From positions 1,240,001 to 1,304,000 of the forward strand of contig NZ_CP063056.1 in the NCBI RefSeq assembly GCF_015356115.1: 64,000 nucleotides of DNA. The letters are read 5' to 3'. Positions 28,420-41,285 of the stretch are shown piece by piece. How positions within the stretch are numbered: position 1 is the first letter of the stretch; the number at the start of each line of letters is the position of its first letter. A model generated the notes under the pieces. The model was not told the DNA's origin. It saw nothing but the letters and a program-made list of their open reading frames with translations, and did not search any database. The translations under genes and the position numbers were made by a program. This stretch comes from Rodentibacter haemolyticus (GTDB lineage Bacteria; Pseudomonadota; Gammaproteobacteria; Enterobacterales; Pasteurellaceae).

Positions 28420-29559
28420 TTACCAATATGCACGTAAACCTACCACTGCTGCATAATCACGTTGTTTCACATTTTCTGCATGCGCAAGATTTCTTACGCG
28501 AACCACTTTACCTTCTACAAAAGGTTTCAACTTAATACTTCCGTTCTTGTAAACATAATATTCGGTACCGAGCATAACTTCACTACGTTTTTCAGTTGCG
28601 GCCGGGGTTGTCGTATCTTTTAATTTTTTATGACGATAAGCATACATTGCGTAAGCGTTCCAATCTTCATTTAATGCTTGGAACACCAAGGCACGCGCCT
28701 CATATTCCGCACGTTTTATGCCATTGCCGAAAGAATTTGAAAGATTCGAGGTATTTCTATGTTCTAGGTCTAAACCTAATGTGGTGTGATCAAAACGGTA
28801 TGCATTACCAAATGAATAAGCAGTTACTTGACGGCTATTTTCAAACGTTTCACGAGAAAAGCCGGCTGCCGTTGTCCAATCTTGTAAATCATCAATATTG
28901 TATTTATAAACTGCACCAGCCCCCCACACATGATTACGATTCGGATTAATACTTAAGCCCTGTGTGTTACGCGGGCTGGTTGCACCATAATAAGCGCCAA
29001 ATTTTAAATTAGGAACGATGCCGTTGCGGTTAGTATATTGAATAACGCGGCGTGCGCTACTATTTAATAAACCATCACTTAAACTATAAGTATTTGGTAA
29101 ATCGGTTTGTTTGATCTCATCCGTAAAAGTCGTCATATTACCGTAAACCAATTCACCATAGGTTTTATGCCCGAAACCCGCATAAAGTTGACGGGTATAA
29201 ATACGACCGAAGTTATTATGACGGTTACTTGCCAGATTCGGCTCCGCACCGTTACCTCTTGCATCAGTGGTGCGGAAACGCCATTCTACACGACCGATCG
29301 CATAAAAATCGTTTCCTAAATTTTGTTTAATTTTAAAGCCGAAACGTGAACCGTTATTATCAATATCCCCGTGTGAGATATTTTTTGAACCTGTCGTGTC
29401 ATCAGGATTTGTCACTTTAGAATTAATATTTTCCCATTTCAAACGGGCAGAACCACTGAAATCAATTTCAGTGCCGGTTTTTTCAATATTAAATTTATAA
29501 GCTTGTGCAGAACCTGCTGCGAAAGCAGCTACAGTTAACGCAAGAAGTGCTTTTTTCAT
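28420..29559 (-). CDS. Gram-negative general porin
   Basis: Outer membrane beta-barrel porin of the Porin_4/OmpC-like group. 379 residues with a clear signal peptide (cleavage after AGSAQA, residue 20) and alternating strand pattern; the last residues are Ala-Tyr-Trp, so the terminal aromatic that the BAM complex recognises is Trp rather than the common Phe. It is related to, but not evidently, OmpP2 or OmpH of this family. Such porins have variable surface loops. Confidence 0.86.
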   Translation of the reverse strand: MKKALLALTVAAFAAGSAQAYKFNIEKTGTEIDFSGSARLKWENINSKVTNPDDTTGSKNISHGDIDNNGSRFGFKIKQNLGNDFYAIGRVEWRFRTTDARGNGAEPNLASNRHNNFGRIYTRQLYAGFGHKTYGELVYGNMTTFTDEIKQTDLPNTYSLSDGLLNSSARRVIQYTNRNGIVPNLKFGAYYGATSPRNTQGLSINPNRNHVWGAGAVYKYNIDDLQDWTTAAGFSRETFENSRQVTAYSFGNAYRFDHTTLGLDLEHRNTSNLSNSFGNGIKRAEYEARALVFQALNEDWNAYAMYAYRHKKLKDTTTPAATEKRSEVMLGTEYYVYKNGSIKLKPFVEGKVVRVRNLAHAENVKQRDYAAVVGLRAYW

Positions 29560-29615
29560 AATGCTTCCCTTATTGAGTGAAAATAAAATTGAACTTTTAG
29601 GAGTCTATCTATTCA

Positions 29616-29633
29616 CGCTTGATGAATCAAGCG
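29616..29633. other. Perfect palindrome upstream of the porin gene
   Basis: CGCTTGAT-GA-ATCAAGCG, between the waaC stop and the porin start, about 57 bp before the porin ATG. On the minus strand no T run follows, so it is not a good terminator for waaC; it may be an operator or a weak stop. Confidence 0.5.
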
Positions 29634-29672
29634 ATTTTTCGCATAGCATATAACTCAAAGGCATTAGTCTTC

Positions 29673-30626
29673 TTAGACGAGGATTGAATTAAATTGCTCA
29701 AAAACCTGCTCGGCTGAAATCTCTCTCATTGATTTTGACGATAAATGATACTGATTATTTCCGTAACAACCTATTAATTTGGGATCTGTTGAGCCATAAA
29801 GGGTAATATTCGGTTTACCCAATGCCGCGGTTAAATGCGCTAATCCGGTGTCAACGGAAACCACTGCCTTAGCCCCCATAATTTGTTGCGCAAGCTCCGT
29901 TAAAGACAAGCGAGGCAATACCTGCACGTTTTCTTTTCCCTCCGCTAAACGTTCCGCACGGGCTTTCTCCTTTTCATTCCCCCAAGGTAAACGAATATCA
30001 AAAGAAAGTGCGGTTAATTTTTCGATCAATTTTTGCCATTCCGCTTCCAACCAATGCTTATCTTCACGGGTTGTAGAATGAATAAAAATCACATAAGGGC
30101 GGGACGACACTTCATAAGCAAAATGCGTCATAATGCCATAATCCCCCTGTGTTTGTGGCAATGAATAGCCTAAACTTCGGGAAAAAAGCTGACGGATACG
30201 CTCAACGGCGTGCTGCTGATAAGAAATCGAATATTTTTTATCGTAGAAAAAGGAAGCCACGGGTTCACGAATACTATGGCGATCATAACCATACTTCACG
30301 CCATTCGCTAAACGGGTTGCGAAAAAAGCGCTTTTGAATAATCCTTGAGCATCAATTACCGCATCATATTGCTCTTGCTTAAGCAAAGTGCGGTAGTTTT
30401 TCCATTCATTTTGGGTTTGTAAAGCAAAGGGGGATTTACGCCAACGGCGTAATGCAATCGGGATAACACGGCGAACCGCCGAATGCCATTGTGGGATTTC
30501 AGCAAAATTTTCTTCTACCACCCAATCAATCTGTAAATCGGAAATCACTCGTTGCGCATCCGTCAGTGCAGGCAAAGTGTGAATCACATCGCCCATTGAT
30601 GAGGTTTTAACTAGACATATTTTCAT
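29673..30626 (-). CDS. waaC: LPS heptosyltransferase I
   Basis: Adds the first heptose to Kdo in the LPS inner core (GT9 family). From the ATG at 30626 it is 317 residues (E. coli WaaC 319) and begins with the family signature KTSSMGDVIHTLPA; the C-terminal SVDTGLAHL motif is present. A longer reading to 30662 adds unsupported residues. It lies downstream of waaF in the same direction, with a 70-bp gap. Confidence 0.93.
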   Translation of the reverse strand: MKICLVKTSSMGDVIHTLPALTDAQRVISDLQIDWVVEENFAEIPQWHSAVRRVIPIALRRWRKSPFALQTQNEWKNYRTLLKQEQYDAVIDAQGLFKSAFFATRLANGVKYGYDRHSIREPVASFFYDKKYSISYQQHAVERIRQLFSRSLGYSLPQTQGDYGIMTHFAYEVSSRPYVIFIHSTTREDKHWLEAEWQKLIEKLTALSFDIRLPWGNEKEKARAERLAEGKENVQVLPRLSLTELAQQIMGAKAVVSVDTGLAHLTAALGKPNITLYGSTDPKLIGCYGNNQYHLSSKSMREISAEQVFEQFNSILV

Positions 30627-30696
30627 TTCATCGAATACCGTTGCCCCAAATGCGTGCCACAAACGCTAAATAAATTGTAAATCGGCACGTGAGCAC

Positions 30697-31743
30697 TCAT
30701 TTCGCAGCCAATAACCGTTTTAATTTTTCCATTACCATTTCAGGCGTAATATCAATTAAGCTTTGGTGATAACCTTCCGCACTGTCTTTACTTTTCCGCA
30801 CTTTAATGAGATCACCTTCAATCAAACGCATAATTACCGCTTTACCAGACAATGGCGGTGTATAAGTCGGGCTAGTAGGGCCGTAAACGGCAACCAGCGG
30901 GCGATCCGTTGCGGCGGCAATGTGCATTAAGCCGCTATCGTTAGTTACAACTGCCGTGCAATTTGCAATTAAATCTACGGCTTGGCTTAAATTCGTTTGC
31001 CCTGCCAAATTTAAGCAAAAGACTTGCTGTTCCTGCGGTAACGCTCGGCAAATTTGCTCACCGACAGCCATATCTTTCGTTGATCCGAATAATTGCACCG
31101 CATACCCTTGTGTAATTAACATTTCGGCGAGTTTAGCATAATGATAATGCGGCCAACGTTTTGCCGGCCCAAATTCTGCACCGGGACAAAAACCGATAAT
31201 CGGGCGATTAGCCAAAAGTGCGGTCTGTTTTTCAAAAGTTTTCAATGTTTCGGCTTGTTGGGTTGACCCTACCGTTAAATAAGGCGTTAATACCGGAATA
31301 TTCTTTGCGGTTGGCACAGCATTTTTCTCAAAGGCTAAGGCAACATAACGTTGAACCATCATCGGATAATCTTTTTTATCGGTTCGTAAATCATTTAACA
31401 GGATATAACGGCTTTCCCCTTTCCATCCTCGACGGACGGCAATTTTTGCGAAGAAAGGAATAAATGCCGATTTCAATGAATTTGGCAAAACAATCGCCAT
31501 ATCATATTGATCGCGCAATGATTTCCCTAAACGATAGCGCGTACCGAGTTCTAATGCACCATGCCCAAGCGGCATTTCAATGGCTTTGCGTACTTCAGGC
31601 ATACGAGCGAGCAAAGGCTTACACCAATTGGGTGCCATTACATCAATCTGACAATCGGGATATTGAACTTTTAATTGTTGATATAAGCTATGCGACATCA
31701 TCATATCGCCAACCCAAGACGGGCCAATAATTAAGATATTCAT
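30697..31743 (-). CDS. waaF: LPS heptosyltransferase II
   Basis: Adds the second heptose of the LPS inner core. The ATG at 31743, with AAGGCA upstream, gives 348 residues, the E. coli length, starting MNILIIGPSWVGDMMM. The GT9 motif TNDSGLMHIAAA is present. Part of an LPS core cluster hldD-waaF-waaC. Confidence 0.95.
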   Translation of the reverse strand: MNILIIGPSWVGDMMMSHSLYQQLKVQYPDCQIDVMAPNWCKPLLARMPEVRKAIEMPLGHGALELGTRYRLGKSLRDQYDMAIVLPNSLKSAFIPFFAKIAVRRGWKGESRYILLNDLRTDKKDYPMMVQRYVALAFEKNAVPTAKNIPVLTPYLTVGSTQQAETLKTFEKQTALLANRPIIGFCPGAEFGPAKRWPHYHYAKLAEMLITQGYAVQLFGSTKDMAVGEQICRALPQEQQVFCLNLAGQTNLSQAVDLIANCTAVVTNDSGLMHIAAATDRPLVAVYGPTSPTYTPPLSGKAVIMRLIEGDLIKVRKSKDSAEGYHQSLIDITPEMVMEKLKRLLAAK

Positions 31744-31756
31744 ACATTGCCTTATG

Positions 31757-31825
31757 TATAGTGAATTAAATTTAAAAATGTTTGCGGCTTGTAGCCTTTT
31801 ATCCATTTTAATTTAATTCACTATT
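31757..31825. repeat. 65-69 bp imperfect inverted repeat (MITE-like)
   Basis: Ends TATAGTGAATTAAATTT and its near complement (about 20 paired bases with one or two gaps) enclose a small GGCT-TGT-AGCC hairpin. TA dinucleotides flank the ends. The end sequence and the TGCGGCTT...GCCTT interior recall Correia-type elements of Neisseria; this is pattern memory, not an alignment. It lies in the waaF leader. Confidence 0.5.
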
Positions 31826-31827
31826 AA

Positions 31828-31866
31828 AAGTGCGGTTAAAAAACGCTTTGAATTTTAACCGCACTT
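31828..31866 (-). terminator. Uptake-sequence dyad terminator after hldD
   Basis: AAGTGCGGTTAAAA (31828-31841) pairs with TTTTAACCGCACTT (31853-31866): a perfect 14-bp stem, 31 bp after the hldD stop. Confidence 0.85.
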
Positions 31867-31897
31867 GATAGGATAAAGAATAGAAGTCAGCCTGAAA

Positions 31898-32824
31898 TTA
31901 TTTTGCGTTTAACCACGACATATATTCCGCTACGCCTTCTGCCACCGTTTTAAACGGCTTATCATAACCCGTTGCGCGTAATTTGGTTAAATCCGCTTGG
32001 GTGTATTCTTGATAACGGGATTTTAAATGTTCTGGGAACGGGATAGTTTCAATTGCGCCTTTACCGTGGAATTTCACTACTGCATCCGCAACGGCACGGA
32101 AGCTTTCCGCATTGCCCGTGCCTAAATTATAAATGCCTGAAATGCCATTTTGCCAACACCAAATATTGACTGCGGCAACATCACCGACATAAACGAAATC
32201 ACGGCGGAAATTTTCACTACCGGCAAACAATTTCGGATTCTCACCCTTTAAGATTTGATTATTCAAATGGAATGCCACGCTTGCCATTGATCCTTTGTGA
32301 TTTTCACGCGGTCCATATACGTTGAAATAGCGGAAACCACAAACCGGCGATTTTGCTTCCGGTAAGATTCTACGGACATATTGGTCAAACAAGAATTTAG
32401 AATAGCCGTACACATTCAAAGGACCTTCAAATTCACGTTCTTCACGGAAAACCTTAGTATCACCGTAAGTCGCCGCGCTTGAGGCATAAAAGAACGGAAT
32501 TTCACGATCGAGACAATAATGTAACAACTCTTTAGAATATTCATAATTGTTGTGCATAATGTATTTGCCGTCCCATTCCGTGGTCGCAGAACACGCCCCC
32601 TCGTGGAATACCGCATCAATTTCTCCAAAGTCATCACCGGCGATGATAGAAGCGATAAAATCATCTTTATCACAATAATCCGCAATATCTAAATCCACTA
32701 AATTGACAAATTTTGTTCCGTCTTTTAAGTTATCTACCACTAAAATATCTGTGCGTCCTAAATCATTTAACGCTTTTACGATATTACTGCCAATGAAACC
32801 TGCGCCACCTGTTACGATAATCAT
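31898..32824 (-). CDS. hldD: ADP-L-glycero-D-manno-heptose 6-epimerase
   Basis: Makes the activated heptose used by WaaC and WaaF. From the ATG at 32824 (AAAGGAGACGAC upstream) it is 308 residues (E. coli 310). N-terminal Rossmann motif TGGAGFIGSN and the SDR catalytic YxxxK in YGYSKFLFD are visible. The frame extends to 32899 without a good start. Confidence 0.96.
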   Translation of the reverse strand: MIIVTGGAGFIGSNIVKALNDLGRTDILVVDNLKDGTKFVNLVDLDIADYCDKDDFIASIIAGDDFGEIDAVFHEGACSATTEWDGKYIMHNNYEYSKELLHYCLDREIPFFYASSAATYGDTKVFREEREFEGPLNVYGYSKFLFDQYVRRILPEAKSPVCGFRYFNVYGPRENHKGSMASVAFHLNNQILKGENPKLFAGSENFRRDFVYVGDVAAVNIWCWQNGISGIYNLGTGNAESFRAVADAVVKFHGKGAIETIPFPEHLKSRYQEYTQADLTKLRATGYDKPFKTVAEGVAEYMSWLNAK

Positions 32825-32891
32825 AATGTCGTCTCCTTTTAATAAACACTGCCTATTGTAATAGATTTTCCAAATAAGGTAAAAACTCTCT

Positions 32892-33395
32892 TTAATCAAA
32901 AAACCGAGTCAAAAACAACCGCACTTTTAAACCCCAATAGCTTGTCCAGCCGGTTGTCGCCAAATCCATTTTTCCTTTATTAAGAATAATGATTGTTGGG
33001 GTAACATTTACTTCCCATTGACGCGCCATCACACCTTGCGGATCATTCACCATTGTAAAATCATATTGATATTCTCTTAGATAATCCGCAACCTGTGTTT
33101 CATTACCCGACCTTAATGCAATTGATACGACCGGGTACCCTTCCTTCGCCAAAGCATTAATCGCAGGCGAAGTGTAGCGACAGTAACCACACCAAGTTCC
33201 CCAAAAATAAATCACGGTAGGTTGACGTTGGGCAAGCTCAGAAAGAGAAAAAGTGCGTCCTTGAAGATCGCGCAACAAGCTTGTATTCACATTTTCAGGT
33301 ATTGTGGGGCGACGAATAAAGTCAATCGCCACACTCATTACAATCAATGTAAGCACAAGTGAAAATCCGTTTTTTATCCATTTTTTTAGTTTCAT
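32892..33395 (-). CDS. Thioredoxin-like, membrane-anchored disulfide oxidoreductase
   Basis: 167 residues: an N-terminal transmembrane anchor (about 9-26), then a periplasmic thioredoxin fold with active site WCGYC near residues 68-72 and the cis-Pro TPT near 134. Similar in layout to TlpA/DsbE/ScsD proteins; substrate unknown. ATG at 33395 with GGTGAGA upstream. The same gene order, hldD - this gene - deoC, occurs in H. influenzae. Confidence 0.85.
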   Translation of the reverse strand: MKLKKWIKNGFSLVLTLIVMSVAIDFIRRPTIPENVNTSLLRDLQGRTFSLSELAQRQPTVIYFWGTWCGYCRYTSPAINALAKEGYPVVSIALRSGNETQVADYLREYQYDFTMVNDPQGVMARQWEVNVTPTIIILNKGKMDLATTGWTSYWGLKVRLFLTRFFD

Positions 33396-33510
33396 CACAT
33401 CTCACCCAAATAAAATTCAGACGAATTGTAATTGATTGGAAAAGTGCGGTCAAAAATCGACAGATTTTGGTATCATATCGCCGACTTTCACAAAAATATA
33501 AGGAGAAAAC

Positions 33511-34182
33511 ATGGAGAGTAAAGCGCTCGCGCAATATATTGATCATACTGCGCTCACCGCCGAAAAAACAGAACAAGATATAATTACACTCTGTAACGAA
33601 GCCATTCAATATGGATTCTATTCCGTTTGTATCAACTCCGGCTATATCCCCCTCGCAAAAGAAAGACTAAGCGGTACAAATGTTAAAATTTGTACGGTAG
33701 TCGGGTTTCCACTTGGGGCAAATCTCACTTCTGTAAAAGTATTTGAAACGAAAGAAGCGATCAAAGCCGGTGCAACGGAAATTGATATGGTGATTAACAT
33801 CGGTTGGATTAAATCGGGGAAATGGGATGCCGTGAAACAAGACATTCTTTCTGTCTTTGAAAGCTGCGCAGGGATTCCCTTAAAAGTGATTTTAGAAACC
33901 TGTCTGCTGACAAAAGAGGAGATCGTAAAAGCTTGTGAAATCTGTAAAGCGATCGGTGTCGCTTTTGTTAAAACCTCAACAGGCTTTAACAAAGGTGGGG
34001 CAACAGTTGAAGATGTTGTATTAATGAAACAAACGGTGGGCAATATCGGCGTGAAAGCCTCCGGCGGTGTTCGTGATACAGAAACGGCATTGGCAATGAT
34101 TAAAGCAGGCGCAACCCGAATCGGGGCAAGTGCAGGTATTGCGATTATTGGGCATTCTCCCGAAATGAAAAGTGATTATTAA
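33511..34182 (+). CDS. deoC: Deoxyribose-phosphate aldolase
   Basis: Cleaves 2-deoxyribose-5-phosphate to glyceraldehyde-3-phosphate and acetaldehyde in deoxynucleoside catabolism. 223 residues, the short class. The Schiff-base lysine is in VKTSTGF near residue 151 and the second conserved lysine in VKASGGVRD near 180. AAGGAG precedes the ATG. An uptake sequence lies in the upstream gap. Confidence 0.95.
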   Translation: MESKALAQYIDHTALTAEKTEQDIITLCNEAIQYGFYSVCINSGYIPLAKERLSGTNVKICTVVGFPLGANLTSVKVFETKEAIKAGATEIDMVINIGWIKSGKWDAVKQDILSVFESCAGIPLKVILETCLLTKEEIVKACEICKAIGVAFVKTSTGFNKGGATVEDVVLMKQTVGNIGVKASGGVRDTETALAMIKAGATRIGASAGIAIIGHSPEMKSDY

Positions 34183-34187
34183 TCAAC

Positions 34188-34221
34188 AATAAATGGTAGA
34201 GAATAAACTCTGCCATTTATT
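34188..34221. terminator. Bidirectional terminator between deoC and mazG
   Basis: AATAAATGGTAGAG pairs with CTCTGCCATTTATT (one T-G position) around AATAAA, followed by T-rich sequence. The right arm overlaps the mazG stop codon. Confidence 0.78.
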
Positions 34222-35005
34222 CTTCTTTTTTCACTTCATCCCATAATATATCCATTTCAATAAGTGAAAGTTCACTGAGTTTGCAACCCTTTTCTTTTGC
34301 TTTTTGCTCGACCTTTCGGAAACGCTGCTCAAATTTGAAGTTCGCTTTGCGTAAACTATCTTCCGCATTACATTTCAGATGGCGTGATAAGTTCACAACC
34401 GCAAAAAGTAAATCACCAATTTCTTCTTGAATTCTACAATAATCTCGTTGAACCTTGTCAAATTCTTCTTTCACCTCTTGTAGTTCTTCTTCAACCTTAG
34501 CAAAAACCGGTTCGACTTCATTCCAATCAAAACCAATTTTTGAACAGCGTTTTTGTAATTTTTGCGCTTTCAATAAAGAAGGAAAGGCATTCGGAATATC
34601 ATCTAAAATTGAAGTATTCGCAGCACTATTTCGTTTTTCTAGCGACTTAATTTCATTCCAACGGGCAAACGCCTCTTCTTCATTTCCGGCATTTGCATTA
34701 CCAAAAACATGGGGGTGACGGCGAACAATTTTCTTAGCGACATCATTCAACACATCGTCAAAAGTAAAATAATTATCTTCTGAAGCCAACTGACTAAAAA
34801 AGACGACTTGAAGCAAAAGATCACCCAGTTCTTCCCGTAAATTAGCAATATCCTTTTTTTGGATCGCCTCAATCACTTCATAGGTTTCTTCTGTAAGGCA
34901 AGGGATCATTGATTCATAATTTTGTTTAAGATCCCAAGGACATCCGCCACTCGGGTTACGAAGCTGAGCAATTAATTGAATAAAATCATGAATTGAATAT
35001 GACAT
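34217..35005 (-). CDS. mazG: Nucleoside triphosphate pyrophosphohydrolase MazG
   Basis: Hydrolyses (d)NTPs to monophosphates; in E. coli it also lowers ppGpp. From the ATG at 35005 it is 262-263 residues, the E. coli length, beginning with the MazG repeat signature GGCPWDLKQNYESM and the metal-binding EE..EV and EELGDLLLQVVF. The frame extends to 35062, but TAGGGG at good spacing supports 35005. It lies just after the tRNA genes of the rrn operon in the same direction. Confidence 0.94.
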   Translation of the reverse strand: MSYSIHDFIQLIAQLRNPSGGCPWDLKQNYESMIPCLTEETYEVIEAIQKKDIANLREELGDLLLQVVFFSQLASEDNYFTFDDVLNDVAKKIVRRHPHVFGNANAGNEEEAFARWNEIKSLEKRNSAANTSILDDIPNAFPSLLKAQKLQKRCSKIGFDWNEVEPVFAKVEEELQEVKEEFDKVQRDYCRIQEEIGDLLFAVVNLSRHLKCNAEDSLRKANFKFEQRFRKVEQKAKEKGCKLSELSLIEMDILWDEVKKEE

Positions 35006-35079
35006 AATAAATCCCCTAAAAAAATTTAGGTTAGTATACGACTTATTTACGAATAATGACATTTAGATTTATATCTGGA

Positions 35080-35155
35080 TGGCAGGGGCGGAGAGGCTCG
35101 AACTCCCAACACCCGGTTTTGGAGACCGGTGCTCTACCAATTGAACTACGCCCCT
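35080..35155 (-). tRNA. tRNA-Trp (CCA)
   Basis: 76 nt with encoded CCA. The acceptor arm AGGGGCG pairs with CGCCCCT, the anticodon loop CTCCAAA gives CCA, and the T arm GTTCGAG is normal. Last RNA gene of the rrn operon. Confidence 0.97.
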
Positions 35156-35171
35156 ATTGGTATGGAAAGGT

Positions 35172-35248
35172 TGGCGGAATGGACGGGACTCGAACCCGCG
35201 ACCCCCTGCGTGACAGGCAGGTATTCTAACCAGCTGAACTACCACTCC
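35172..35248 (-). tRNA. tRNA-Asp (GTC)
   Basis: 77 nt with encoded CCA. Acceptor GGAGTGG pairs with CCATTCC, anticodon GTC in CTGTCAC. It follows the distal 5S gene. Confidence 0.97.
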
Positions 35249-35257
35249 GCTAAATAT

Positions 35258-35374
35258 GTTTGGCAGTGTCTTACTCTCACATGGGGAAACCCCACACTAC
35301 CATCAGCGTTACAACATTTCACTTCTGAGTTCGGTATGGAATCAGGTGGGTCTGCTGCACTATATCTGCCAAAA
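35258..35374 (-). rRNA. 5S rRNA, divergent distal copy
   Basis: Recognisable by GAACTCAGAAGTGAAA and the TGGTAGTGTGGGG segment. It differs from the adjacent copy at 17 of about 109 aligned positions, but the changes keep helices I, II and IV/V paired, so it looks functional. Ends placed from helix I (TTTGGCAG with CTGCCAAA). Confidence 0.92.
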
Positions 35375-35380
35375 AATTCT

Positions 35381-35424
35381 TATTTCTTTAATTCACTTAA
35401 AGTTAAAAACGAACTAAAGAAATA
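35381..35424. repeat. Inverted repeat in the 5S-5S spacer
   Basis: TATTTCTTTA (35381-35390) and TAAAGAAATA (35415-35424) could pair in the precursor and may mark a processing site between the two 5S RNAs. Confidence 0.45.
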
Positions 35425-35426
35425 AA

Positions 35427-35543
35427 ACCCGGCGGTGCCCTACTCTCACATGGGGAGACCCCACACTACCATCGGCATTACGGCATTTCACTTCTGAGTT
35501 CGGTATGGGGTCAGGTGGGACCACCGCACTATCGCCGCCGGGA
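35427..35543 (-). rRNA. 5S rRNA, proximal copy
   Basis: Closest to the standard gamma-proteobacterial 5S, with helix I CCCGGCGG paired to CCGCCGGG. It directly follows 23S by about 185 bp. Confidence 0.95.
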
Positions 35544-35728
35544 TAATTCTTCGATAACCTTAATTCTCTCTCTTCTCTACCTATCCGTTCTTCATTTCCT
35601 TTTCTTCGTCTTCCGTCTTATTTGACTTCATCCGCTTATTAAATTGTCCACAAGCTGAAAAATCTTTCCTGAACGCTCTTAAGCTTTCTTATTTAGTTAT
35701 TCCGCTCCAAAAACACTTGAGCGTTGTA

Positions 35729-38736
<3,008 letters not shown>

Positions 38737-39095
38737 ATACAACCTCAAGTGTTTTTACAATTTCCGTTTAACACTTAAGCCGTTACTTAATCTAACTAAA
38801 CACTTGATTGCTTTTGTTCAATCAAGATTTTTACTACTCAGACTTGCTTGTCTCAGGGCTTTCGCCCCGACAGAAGTCTCTTCAGTTTTTCAGCTTGTTT
38901 CCAATTTGTTAAAGAACAGTGAGATAATCTTTTTTCAGTTATCATCGTTAAATAAACTCAAGGAGAAGATAAAAAATATAGGGCAGGACAAGATAAGTTT
39001 AGCTAAAAATCAGTATTGCCTACTTATTTTTTCTTTGTCCTTAACTCTCTTTCCCTTCGTATTTCTATCAAAACAATTTACTTAACGATGATAAG
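38737..39095 (-). other. tRNA-Ala to 23S spacer with second boxA
   Basis: A 359-bp transcribed spacer. It holds a boxA-like antitermination element (TTCTTTAACA on the minus strand, 38908-38917) and the upstream arm of the 23S processing stem (38730-38756). I see no gene in it. Confidence 0.75.
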
Positions 39096-39171
39096 TGGTG
39101 GAGATAAGCGGGATCGAACCGCTGACCTCCTGCGTGCAAGGCAGGCGCTCTCCCAGCTGAGCTATATCCCC
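39096..39171 (-). tRNA. tRNA-Ala (TGC)
   Basis: 76 nt with encoded CCA; acceptor GGGGATA, anticodon TGC in CTTGCAC. In the 16S-23S spacer after tRNA-Ile. Confidence 0.97.
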
Positions 39172-39260
39172 TTTTCATCATTTTGTTCATAAAAACAGTC
39201 TAGATAACACTACACCTTGTTACGAACCTTTCCATTACGCCTTTTCACTCACTCTCAGAG

Positions 39261-39337
<77 letters not shown>

Positions 39338-39420
39338 AAGGGTAATGCGATTTTTCTGCTCTCTCTTGTCTACAATCCATCAGCCAATCTGTGTGAACAC
39401 TTGCTATCGCTCGCTATAGG

Positions 39421-40954
<1,534 letters not shown>

Positions 40955-41110
40955 AAGTTCAATCGCTCAATAAATACTGACTAAAAAATTATTCACCTTG
41001 AAAAATAAGGTAAAAATGAATCTCAAGTTAAGCACCTATTAAGACTTCAAAATTAAAAATTATTTTAAACAAGTCAATCAACAAGTGCCCACACAGATTG
41101 TCTGATACAT

Positions 41111-41120
41111 TGTTAAAGAG
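41111..41120 (-). promoter_or_regulatory. rRNA leader boxA antiterminator
   Basis: CTCTTTAACA on the minus strand, within the conserved context GCTCTTTAACAATG, about 160 bp before 16S. Binds NusB-NusE in E. coli. Confidence 0.9.
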
Positions 41121-41164
41121 CCATTCGCCAATTCAAAACAACACGCTCAAAATAAGGCGAAAAT

Positions 41165-41210
41165 AAAACGACGCACTGCAATTTTAAATCCTTCACAACA
41201 GTGCGTCGTT
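41165..41210 (-). terminator. Terminator-like hairpin in the rRNA leader
   Basis: AACGACGCACTG (41199-41210 on the minus strand) pairs perfectly with CAGTGCGTCGTT (41167-41178) across a 20-nt loop, followed by TTATTTT. It lies immediately downstream of the P1 start and upstream of boxA. It looks like an intrinsic terminator or attenuator, though it may only be a leader stem. Confidence 0.6.
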
Positions 41211-41221
41211 GTGTGCTGCGC

Positions 41222-41249
41222 ATTATAGAGATTTTAGAATCCTTTGCAA
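41222..41249 (-). promoter_or_regulatory. rrn P1 promoter
   Basis: TTGCAA (41244-41249), 16 bp, TATAAT (41222-41227), then a GC-rich discriminator GCGC, with A/T-rich upstream sequence up to the sxy stop like an UP element. This is the stringent-type rRNA promoter layout. Confidence 0.88.
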
Positions 41250-41285
41250 CACTTTTTTGTAAATATTTATTTAAAAGACTAAATT

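Noticed and set aside
38737..39095. Possible small gene in the tRNA-Ala to 23S spacer (frame at 38804-39085)
   Set aside because: The region is rRNA precursor with boxA and processing stem, and the frame is on the opposite strand of a heavily transcribed unit.
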